From positions 1-15,380 of the forward strand of contig CALFUE010000118.1 in assembly GCA_937916345.1 (NCBI GenBank): a stretch of 15,380 nt of DNA, read 5' to 3'. This DNA comes from an uncultured bacterium (GTDB taxonomy: Bacteria > Bacillota > Clostridia > Lachnospirales > Lachnospiraceae). Positions 1-6,873 of the stretch are shown here, one piece after another. Each line of letters starts with the position of its first letter. The stretch's first letter is position 1. The position numbers and the translations under genes were made by a program. Under the pieces are notes generated by a model. The model searched no databases, was not told the origin of the DNA, and saw nothing but the letters and a program-made list of their open reading frames with translations.

Positions 1-927
1 CTGCCGCAGGAGACCGTTGACGGCTGTCTTGCAAGCGACAGCGTTCTGCTCGGTGCGGTCGGCGGACCCAAATGGGACGACCAGCCCGGCGACAACCGTC
101 CCGAAAAAGCGCTGCTCGGCATCCGCGCTGCGCTGGGACTTTACACCAATCTGCGTCCGGCAAAGCTCTATCCGGCGCTGCGCGCGGCATCTCCGCTGAA
201 GGAGGAGATCGTCGGCGACGGCTTTGATCTGATGATTGTCCGCGAACTGACCGGCGGTCTGTATTTCGGCGCGCGCCATACGGAGACCGTAAACGGCCTT
301 CGCACGGCAACGGATACCATGACCTACAACGAAGAGGAAATCCGGCGGATCGCCCGGACGGCTTTTGAAACCGCCCGGAAGCGCCGGAAGAAGGTCACCA
401 GCGTCGACAAGGCGAATGTGCTGGACACGTCCAGACTGTGGCGCGCGGTGGTTGAAGAGGTGGCTGCTGATTATCCGGATGTGGAACTTGCGCATATGCT
501 GGTGGACAACTGCGCCATGCAGCTGGTTCGTGATCCGGGCCAGTTTGACGTGATCCTGACGGAAAATATGTTCGGGGACATCCTCTCTGATGAGGCATCG
601 ATGATAACAGGTTCTATCGGTATGCTGCCGTCGGCGTCGCTGAATGAGAGTAAAGCCGGACTCTACGAGCCCAGCGGCGGATCGGCTCCTGATATCGCGG
701 GAAAGGGCATTGCAAATCCTCTCGCCACCATACTCTCGGCATCGATGCTGCTGCGTTATAGTCTTGATCTGGACGATTGCGCTGACATGATAGACGGCGC
801 TGTAAAGCAGGTGCTTATTGACGGCATAAGGACGGGAGACATCATGCCGGGCAGCGGAGACACATCAGGCTTTACAAAGGTGGGGACGGCAGGCATGGGA
901 GATGCTGTGATAGAGCGTTTACATTGA
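1..927 (+). CDS. leuB: 3-isopropylmalate dehydrogenase, 5' end outside window
   Basis: Oxidises and decarboxylates 3-isopropylmalate to 2-oxoisocaproate with NAD in leucine synthesis; cytosolic dimer by family knowledge. The frame is open from base 1 to the TGA at 925-927, giving 308 residues; the family is about 355, so roughly 50 N-terminal residues lie upstream of the window. Visible family motifs: RELTGGLYFG (from base 241), the catalytic Lys of VDKANVL (codon 409-411), and the metal-binding Asp segments LVDNCAMQL and FGDILSDEAS, followed by SIGMLPSASL and the C-terminal GTAGMGDAV. Codon use shifts within the gene: no ATA codon before base 600, half of Ile codons ATA after it (see findings). 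A repeat element starts 5 bases after the stop, so leuB is probably the last gene of its transcript. Identification is very secure. Confidence 0.96.
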   Translation: MPQETVDGCLASDSVLLGAVGGPKWDDQPGDNRPEKALLGIRAALGLYTNLRPAKLYPALRAASPLKEEIVGDGFDLMIVRELTGGLYFGARHTETVNGLRTATDTMTYNEEEIRRIARTAFETARKRRKKVTSVDKANVLDTSRLWRAVVEEVAADYPDVELAHMLVDNCAMQLVRDPGQFDVILTENMFGDILSDEASMITGSIGMLPSASLNESKAGLYEPSGGSAPDIAGKGIANPLATILSASMLLRYSLDLDDCADMIDGAVKQVLIDGIRTGDIMPGSGDTSGFTKVGTAGMGDAVIERLH

Positions 928-931
928 TTTT

Positions 932-1117
932 ATGATATCAGGGTCAAAAGTCCGAACCCACTTCGTGCTTGCACGAAAGTGGGGGAGAGACTTTATGACC
1001 CGCCCCACATGGAGCACGAAGTGGGGCGTAAGGCCCACGAGAGTGCGGAATGTGGGAGGAGTGTGGGAGCACGAAGTGCGAAACACTCCGGATATCAGGT
1101 TTTGACCTTGACATCAT
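932..1117. repeat. Structured intergenic element A with 18-bp terminal inverted repeats
   Basis: This fills most of the 219-base gap between leuB and ilvD. The left end ATGATATCAGGGTCAAAA (932-949) and the reverse complement of the right end, ATGATGTCAAGGTCAAAA (1100-1117), match at 16 of 18 positions. Hairpins between them: 957-968 with 971-983 (12 pairs, one bulged A), 1002-1008 with 1021-1027 (7 pairs), 1058-1064 with 1083-1089 enclosing 1069-1072 with 1076-1079. The right end also folds on itself (GAT-TCA-GGT with ACC-TGA-ATC, 1091-1115). The 12-mer GAGCACGAAGTG occurs at 1012 and 1067, and its inverted core CACTTCGTGC at 959. No plausible protein is encoded. The ends match element B at 8123-8322 in opposite orientation, so this is a dispersed, probably non-autonomous element. 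No clear target duplication or U-run is seen. Confidence 0.8.
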
Positions 1118-1146
1118 TTTATATTTGAGAAGGAAGGATCATATTT

Positions 1147-2811
1147 ATGAAGAGTGATAATGCCAGAAACGGTATGCAGCAGGCACCGGCGAGAAGTCTG
1201 TTCAATGCATTGGGTTTTACAAAAGAGGAAATGAAAAAGCCTATGGTGGGTATTGTCTCAAGTTACAATGAGATCGTGCCCGGTCACATGAATATAGACA
1301 AGATCGTGGACGCGGTCAGGCTCGGAGTAGCAGAGGCCGGCGGAGTACCGGTGGTATTTCCGGCAATAGCAGTATGCGACGGCATCGCCATGGGGCATAT
1401 AGGGATGAAATATTCCCTTGTTACCCGTGATCTTATTGCGGATTCTACCGAGTGTATGGCCATCGCCCATCAGTTTGACGCCCTTGTCATGGTCCCGAAC
1501 TGTGATAAGAATGTGCCGGGACTTCTCATGGCGGCAGCCAGACTGGATCTTCCCACTGTATTCGTGTCGGGAGGACCGATGCTTGCCGGACGGGGAAAGG
1601 GAAAGAAGAGATCCCTGTCCTCAATGTTTGAGGCGGTAGGGAGCTACGCAGCAGGAACTATGAGTGAGGACGAGGTGGACGAGTACGTTGAAAAGGTCTG
1701 CCCGACCTGTGGATCCTGCTCGGGAATGTATACTGCAAATTCAATGAACTGCCTGACAGAGGCTCTTGGGATGGGACTTTCCGGAAACGGCACCATACCC
1801 GCGGTTTACTCGGAGCGCCTGAGGCTGGCGAAACGCGCAGGGATGGCTGTAATGAAGCTGTGGGAGAAGGGCATCACGGCGCGACAGATAATGACAAAGG
1901 AAGCGCTGATGAACGCCCTTACCGTGGATATGGCTCTCGGATGCTCTACGAATTCCATGCTCCATCTGCCCGCCATAGCTCATGAGATCGGATTCGATTT
2001 CGACATAAGCTTTGCGAACGAGATATCTGAAAAGACGCCTAATCTCTGTCATCTGGCTCCAGCAGGTCCTACCTACATGGAGGATCTGAATGAGGCGGGC
2101 GGAGTTTACGCCGTGATAAAGGAGCTCTTCGATATAGGATTGATAAATGGAAATGTTATGACCGTCACGGGATCGATCATGGCAGAGAATATAAAGAATT
2201 CATTCAACAGGGATCCCGAAGTAATCAGGACAGTGGACAACCCCTACTCAAAGACCGGAGGTCTGGCAGTGTTAAAGGGAAATCTGGCGCCGGACGGATC
2301 GGTGGTAAAGAGATCCGCTGTAGTGCCTGAGATGCTTGTACATGAGGGACCTGCGAGAGTTTTTGACTGTGAGGAAGACGCTATAGAAGCCATAAAGGGC
2401 GGAAAGATCGTTGAGGGAGATGTCGTAGTCATCCGCTACGAGGGACCCAAAGGAGGCCCGGGAATGAGAGAGATGCTCAATCCTACCTCCGCAATCGCGG
2501 GAATGGGTCTGGGTTCTTCGGTGGCTCTCATTACCGACGGAAGGTTTTCCGGAGCCAGCAGAGGAGCGTCGATAGGTCATGTTTCACCCGAGGCAGCGGT
2601 GGGAGGCCCCATCGCACTGGTTGAGGAGGGAGACATCATAAAGATCGACATACCTTCCTACAGCATATCGCTTCAGGTTTCTGACGAGGAGCTTTCAAGA
2701 AGAAAAGAGAAATGGCAGCCCAGAGAGCCAAAGGTTACCACCGGATATCTGTCCAGATACGAGAAGCTGGTGACAAGCGGAAACAGGGGAGCTATATTAG
2801 AGATACAATAG
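1147..2811 (+). CDS. ilvD: Dihydroxy-acid dehydratase
   Basis: Dehydrates 2,3-dihydroxy-3-methylbutanoate and the 3-methylpentanoate homologue to 2-oxo acids in valine and isoleucine synthesis; an Fe-S enzyme of the IlvD/Edd family. The 554-residue length is normal. Visible motifs: VCDGIAMGH (76-84), NCDKN with cluster Cys119 and Lys121, CPTCGSCSGMYTANSMNCL (185-203) holding further cluster Cys, and GRFSG (465-469) with the catalytic Ser468. The N-terminal segment reads NEIVPGH (41-47), with GH where plant-type enzymes have CN; E. coli IlvD is also of the GH kind and carries a 4Fe-4S cluster, so an oxygen-sensitive 4Fe-4S form is inferred. The start is supported by AGGAAGG at 1131-1137. It is the first gene of the probable operon with ilvB 23 bases downstream. 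Any promoter lies in or beside element A; I could not define one. Confidence 0.97.
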   Translation: MKSDNARNGMQQAPARSLFNALGFTKEEMKKPMVGIVSSYNEIVPGHMNIDKIVDAVRLGVAEAGGVPVVFPAIAVCDGIAMGHIGMKYSLVTRDLIADSTECMAIAHQFDALVMVPNCDKNVPGLLMAAARLDLPTVFVSGGPMLAGRGKGKKRSLSSMFEAVGSYAAGTMSEDEVDEYVEKVCPTCGSCSGMYTANSMNCLTEALGMGLSGNGTIPAVYSERLRLAKRAGMAVMKLWEKGITARQIMTKEALMNALTVDMALGCSTNSMLHLPAIAHEIGFDFDISFANEISEKTPNLCHLAPAGPTYMEDLNEAGGVYAVIKELFDIGLINGNVMTVTGSIMAENIKNSFNRDPEVIRTVDNPYSKTGGLAVLKGNLAPDGSVVKRSAVVPEMLVHEGPARVFDCEEDAIEAIKGGKIVEGDVVVIRYEGPKGGPGMREMLNPTSAIAGMGLGSSVALITDGRFSGASRGASIGHVSPEAAVGGPIALVEEGDIIKIDIPSYSISLQVSDEELSRRKEKWQPREPKVTTGYLSRYEKLVTSGNRGAILEIQ

Positions 2812-2834
2812 GAATTGACAGGAGATTATCCAGT

Positions 2835-4505
2835 ATGAAGTACACCGGTGCCAGAATAATTATAGAATGCTTGAAGGAACAGGGTGTGGACACGGTTTTC
2901 GGATATCCCGGAGGAGCCATACTTAATGTATATGACGAGCTATATAAGCACTCGGATGAGATACGCCACGTATTGACATCTCACGAGCAGGGAGCGGCTC
3001 ACGCCGCAGACGGTTACGCCAGGAGTACCGGAAGGGTGGGGGTGTGTTTCGCCACCTCGGGTCCCGGGGCAACTAATTTGGTAACAGGTATAGCTACCGC
3101 CCACATGGATTCGGTTCCGGTGGTTGCCATAACATGTAATGTAGGCGTTTCCCTTCTTGGAAAGGATTCCTTTCAGGAGGTTGATATCGCGGGTATCACC
3201 ACTCCCATTACGAAGCACAATTTCATCGTGAAGGATGTAAAAAAGCTTGCGGACACAATCCGCTACGCCTTTGATATAGCGAGGAGCGGAAGACCGGGGC
3301 CGGTGCTGGTGGACGTGACAAAGGATGTCACGGGTAGTGAGGCCGAGTATCAGAGAAGGGATGCGGACATATCCTACAAGGTTTCCGATGAGGTCATCGG
3401 GGATATGGACGAAGCCCTGAAGCTGATGGAAAAGGCCAAAAAGCCATTTATATTTGTTGGAGGAGGAGCAGTCATATCCGGCGCAGGGTTGGAATTAAAG
3501 GTGTTTGCCGACAGGCTCGATGCTCCGGTCTGCGACTCTCTGATGGGAAAGGGCAGCTTTGACAATGACGATGATCGCTACACAGGAATGCTGGGAATGC
3601 ATGGGACCAGGACATCAAACCTGGGCGTCAGCGGATGCGATCTGCTGGTGGCTCTTGGTGTCAGGTTTTCAGACAGAGTAGCAGGCGACCCGAAGAGTTT
3701 CGCGAAGGGTGCAAAGATAATACATGTGGATATCGATCCCGCAGAGATAAACAAGAATGTAAAGGTTGACATAGGTCTCGTTGGGGATGTGAAGCATGTC
3801 CTCAGGATCTTTAATGAGAGGCTGACGCCTAAATCCCATCCCGAGTGGATGGAAAATATAGCAAAAATGAAGAACGATTACCCGATGAAGGTGAATGAAA
3901 GAGGCTTTGACGGTCCGTATCTGGTGTCACGCATATCAAAGGAAAGCCCGGATGATACCATAATAGTCACCGAGGTGGGACAGCATCAGATGTGGGCAGC
4001 GCAGTATTACAGCTTCAAAAAGCCAAGAACCTTCCTGTCCAGCGGAGGTTTAGGTACCATGGGTTACGGTCTGGGGGCTGCGGTGGGAGCCGCGGTGGCA
4101 AATCCCGGAAAGAGAGTAATCAATATAGCCGGAGACGGATGTATGAGGATGAACATGAATGAGCTGATCACTGCATCCAGAAACAGGCTTCCTCTGATAG
4201 AGGTGATTGTCAACAATTCCGTGCTTGGAATGGTACATCAGTGGCAGCAGCTGTTTTACGGCAACAGATATTCGGCCACTGTCTTTGACGACGGACTCGA
4301 CTATGTGAAGCTGGCAGAAGCTTTGGGATGCACGGGATTTCGGGTAAAAACGAGAGAAGAGTTTGACAGTGCTCTGAAAAAGGCACTTGAAATGGATACG
4401 CCTGTTGTGCTAGACTGTTTAATCGGCTCGGACGACAATGTCTGGCCCATGGTGGCGCCGGGGAAGCCCCTGACATCCATTATGACAAAGGATACCGCAC
4501 AGTAA
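2835..4505 (+). CDS. ilvB: Acetolactate synthase, large catalytic subunit
   Basis: TPP-dependent condensation of two pyruvates, or pyruvate with 2-oxobutanoate, at the entry to valine, leucine and isoleucine synthesis. The ATG at 2835 is chosen because AGGAG lies at 2820-2824 and the protein then begins MKYTGARIII like its family; the open frame runs further upstream but overlaps ilvD. It encodes 556 residues. Visible: FGYPGGAILNVYDEL (22-36), catalytic Glu51 in TSHEQGAAH, the central FAD-binding-type domain with ALGVRFSDRV (273-282), and the TPP/Mg motif from GDG (433-435) to NN (460-461). Bases 23 upstream end ilvD; serC follows after 92 bases. No small regulatory subunit (IlvN, an ACT protein of about 80-160 residues) is adjacent. 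Catabolic AlsS is unlikely given the biosynthetic neighbours. Confidence 0.95.
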   Translation: MKYTGARIIIECLKEQGVDTVFGYPGGAILNVYDELYKHSDEIRHVLTSHEQGAAHAADGYARSTGRVGVCFATSGPGATNLVTGIATAHMDSVPVVAITCNVGVSLLGKDSFQEVDIAGITTPITKHNFIVKDVKKLADTIRYAFDIARSGRPGPVLVDVTKDVTGSEAEYQRRDADISYKVSDEVIGDMDEALKLMEKAKKPFIFVGGGAVISGAGLELKVFADRLDAPVCDSLMGKGSFDNDDDRYTGMLGMHGTRTSNLGVSGCDLLVALGVRFSDRVAGDPKSFAKGAKIIHVDIDPAEINKNVKVDIGLVGDVKHVLRIFNERLTPKSHPEWMENIAKMKNDYPMKVNERGFDGPYLVSRISKESPDDTIIVTEVGQHQMWAAQYYSFKKPRTFLSSGGLGTMGYGLGAAVGAAVANPGKRVINIAGDGCMRMNMNELITASRNRLPLIEVIVNNSVLGMVHQWQQLFYGNRYSATVFDDGLDYVKLAEALGCTGFRVKTREEFDSALKKALEMDTPVVLDCLIGSDDNVWPMVAPGKPLTSIMTKDTAQ

Positions 4506-4513
4506 TCTTTTAT

Positions 4514-4568
4514 GGGCGGGGTACATTCCCCGTCCGTGATAAAGCCTCCGGCGGAGAGCGCCGGGGGC
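4514..4568. repeat. GC-rich double hairpin repeat in the ilvB-serC gap
   Basis: Two adjacent hairpins fill the gap. The first pairs 4514-4521 with 4528-4535 (8 pairs, one G-U, 6-base loop). The second pairs 4544-4553 with 4559-4568 (10 pairs, one G-U, loop GAGAG). Neither is followed by a U-run, so a terminator is unlikely; mRNA stabilisation or partial uncoupling of ilvDB from serCA is possible. Bases 4528-4553 are an exact 26-base reverse complement of 9654-9679, and the match continues as TGTACCC after a 2-base indel. This shows the segment belongs to a dispersed repeat rather than being unique leader sequence. serC has its own strong ribosome binding site downstream (AGGAGG, 4582-4587). 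Confidence 0.75.
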
Positions 4569-4597
4569 CGACTTGAAAGACAGGAGGGATCAAAGAA

Positions 4598-5680
4598 ATG
4601 AGCAGAGTTTACAATTTTTCAGCAGGACCGGCAGTGCTTCCCGAGTCAGTGTTAAAGGAAGCTGCAGAGGAGATGATGGATTACCGCGGCAGCGGCATGA
4701 GTGTCATGGAGATGAGTCATCGCTCCAAGGTCTATGATGATATAATAAAAGAGGCAGAGAGAGATTTCAGAGAGCTTGTCAATATTTCAGATGATTATGC
4801 GGTACTCTTCCTTCAGGGCGGAGCGAGCCAGTTTTTCGCTGAGGTTCCCATGAACCTGATGAAGAACAGGAAGGCCGGTTACATTATCACTGGACAGTGG
4901 GCAAAGAAGGCCTTCCAGGAGGCAAAGCTTTACGGTGAGGCTGTGGAGCTGGCATCCAGCGCTGACAAAACCTTCTCTTATATCCCGGATGTATCCGATC
5001 TGCCAATAACAGACGATATGGACTATGTCTATATATGTGAAAACAACACCATATACGGCACGAAATACAAAAAGCTCCCTGACACAAAGGGAAAGATACT
5101 GGTTTCGGATGTTTCTTCGTGCTTCCTCTCAGAGCCTGTAGATATAACAAAGTACGGCGTAATGTACGGAGGAGTTCAAAAGAATGTGGGACCTGCCGGC
5201 GTAGTGATCGCGGTCATCAGAAAGAATCTCATCACAGAGGATGTGCTTCCGGGCACGCCCACTCTGCTGAAGTGGAAGACTCAGTTCGATAACGATTCAC
5301 TCTACAATACACCGCCTACCTACGGCATCTATATTTGCGGAAAGGTATTCAAGTGGATCAAGGATATGGGCGGATTGTCTGTGATGAAGGAAAAGAATGA
5401 GGAAAAGGCAAAGATCCTCTACGATTACCTCGACGAGAGCAGGATGTTCAAGGGAACCGTAGTCCCCGGGGATAGATCTCTTATGAATGTGCCTTTTGTG
5501 ACAGGTAATGAGGAACTGGACGCAAAATTTGTAAAAGAAGCTACAGCAGCCGGATTTGTGAATCTGAAGGGTCACAGGACCGTAGGCGGTATGAGAGCTT
5601 CCATTTACAACGCGATGCCCAGGGAGGGAGTAGTTGCGCTGGTTGATTTCATGAAGAAGTTTGAAGTTGATAACAAATAA
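4598..5680 (+). CDS. serC: Phosphoserine aminotransferase
   Basis: PLP-dependent transamination of 3-phosphohydroxypyruvate with glutamate to O-phosphoserine, the second serine step. Length 360 is exactly the family norm. Visible: N-terminal YNFSAGPAVLP (5-15), GMSVMEMSHRS (33-43), FLQGGASQFF (71-80), Asp171 in VSDVSS contacting the PLP ring, and the PLP Lys195 in YGGVQKNVGPAG (190-201), ending with GGMRASIYNAMP near the C-terminus. The start has AGGAGG 10 bases upstream. serA begins 12 bases after the stop, with its ribosome binding site abutting the serC stop codon, so the two are clearly cotranscribed and probably translationally linked. Confidence 0.97.
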   Translation: MSRVYNFSAGPAVLPESVLKEAAEEMMDYRGSGMSVMEMSHRSKVYDDIIKEAERDFRELVNISDDYAVLFLQGGASQFFAEVPMNLMKNRKAGYIITGQWAKKAFQEAKLYGEAVELASSADKTFSYIPDVSDLPITDDMDYVYICENNTIYGTKYKKLPDTKGKILVSDVSSCFLSEPVDITKYGVMYGGVQKNVGPAGVVIAVIRKNLITEDVLPGTPTLLKWKTQFDNDSLYNTPPTYGIYICGKVFKWIKDMGGLSVMKEKNEEKAKILYDYLDESRMFKGTVVPGDRSLMNVPFVTGNEELDAKFVKEATAAGFVNLKGHRTVGGMRASIYNAMPREGVVALVDFMKKFEVDNK

Positions 5681-5692
5681 AGGAGATTGGAA

Positions 5693-6856
5693 ATGTATAA
5701 GTACGCATGCCTGAACCCCATAGCGGATGTGGGATTAAATCTTTTTTCGGAGGATTACGAGAAGACTGACGATATAAAAGGAGCTGACTGCTGCCTGGTG
5801 AGAAGCGCTGCCATGCATGATATGGAGCTGGGGGATCAGGTTCTCGCTGTAGCCAGAGCAGGAGCGGGAGTAAACAATATCCCTCTGGACAAGTGCGCTG
5901 AGGAGGGTATCGTAGTGTTTAATACACCAGGCGCAAACGCAAACGGCGTGAAGGAGCTGGTTTTCGCGGGAATGCTCTACGCAGCGAGAGATCTGGTAGG
6001 CGGTATCGAGTGGGTTTCTGAGAATGCTTCGGATGAAAATATAGCAAAGACTGCCGAGAAGCAGAAGAAGAATTATGCAGGAACCGAGATTCAGGGAAAG
6101 AAGCTTGGAGTCATAGGTCTGGGCGCAATAGGAGTTCTGGTAGCCAATGCAGCCATCCATATGGGAATGGAAGTTTACGGGTATGATCCCTATATCTCTG
6201 TAAACGCCGCATGGAGCCTGAACCGCCAGGTAAAGCATGTTACCGATGTAAATGAGATTTACAGGGAATGTGATTTCATAACGATCCATGTGCCGCTTCT
6301 TGATTCCACCAGAGGGATGATCAATGAAACTGCCATAGGTCAGATGAAGGAAAATGCCATAATCCTCAATTTTGCCAGAGATCTGCTGGTTGACGAGGAG
6401 GCGGTTGTTGCGGCTCTGGAAAAGGGTGCCATCAGAAAGTATGTCTCAGATTTCCCGAATCCTGCCACTGCAGGAAAGAAGGGCTGTATTGTTACGCCCC
6501 ATCTGGGAGCTTCAACAGAGGAGAGCGAGGACAACTGCGCTATTATGGCAGTGAGAGAGCTGAGAGATTATCTCGAGAACGGAAATATCGTTCACTCTGT
6601 TAATTATCCTGACAACAGCATGGGCGGCTGCAATACGGCAGGCCGTATCGGCATTCTCCACAAGAATGTCAAGGGACTCATAGGTGCATTTACCACACTT
6701 CTCGGAAATGAGGGGATCAACGTGTCGGATATGTCCGATAAGGCAAAAGGTGATTACGCTTACGCTATAATAGATGTGGATTCACCAGTGTCCGGGGAAG
6801 TGGCAGAAAAGATCAGAGGTATTGACGGAGTGGTCAGAGTCAGAATTGTAAAATAA
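5693..6856 (+). CDS. serA: D-3-phosphoglycerate dehydrogenase, short ACT-containing type
   Basis: Oxidises 3-phosphoglycerate to 3-phosphohydroxypyruvate with NAD, the first serine step. The start is ATG 5693 (AAGGAG 5680-5685, 7-base spacing); an in-frame TTG at 5687 lies too close to that site. The 387 residues comprise an N-terminal substrate domain, a Rossmann domain with GLGAIG (142-147) and Asp165, and a C-terminal ACT domain from about residue 318. Arg229 (NFARD) and His270 (TPHLGAST) of the usual catalytic Arg-Glu-His set are present. The segment that normally reads DVFxxEP reads SDFPNPA (252-258), so the usual catalytic Glu is absent at its expected place; my memory is that this is a feature of a SerA subfamily in gut Firmicutes and Bacteroidetes. 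Linkage to serC makes the assignment secure; serine feedback through ACT is inferred. Confidence 0.93.
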   Translation: MYKYACLNPIADVGLNLFSEDYEKTDDIKGADCCLVRSAAMHDMELGDQVLAVARAGAGVNNIPLDKCAEEGIVVFNTPGANANGVKELVFAGMLYAARDLVGGIEWVSENASDENIAKTAEKQKKNYAGTEIQGKKLGVIGLGAIGVLVANAAIHMGMEVYGYDPYISVNAAWSLNRQVKHVTDVNEIYRECDFITIHVPLLDSTRGMINETAIGQMKENAIILNFARDLLVDEEAVVAALEKGAIRKYVSDFPNPATAGKKGCIVTPHLGASTEESEDNCAIMAVRELRDYLENGNIVHSVNYPDNSMGGCNTAGRIGILHKNVKGLIGAFTTLLGNEGINVSDMSDKAKGDYAYAIIDVDSPVSGEVAEKIRGIDGVVRVRIVK

Positions 6857-6873
6857 AAAATGAGGTAGCATAC

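Noticed and set aside
1108..1125. TTGACA next to TATATT at the right end of element A as an ilvD promoter
   Set aside because: Spacing is only 6 bases for TTGACA and 12 for the upstream TTGACC, too short for a standard sigma factor; no suitable -10 exists 17 bases downstream.
5735..6289. 184-codon antisense open frame within serA
   Set aside because: Shadow of the serA coding frame, with no ribosome binding site or recognisable domain.
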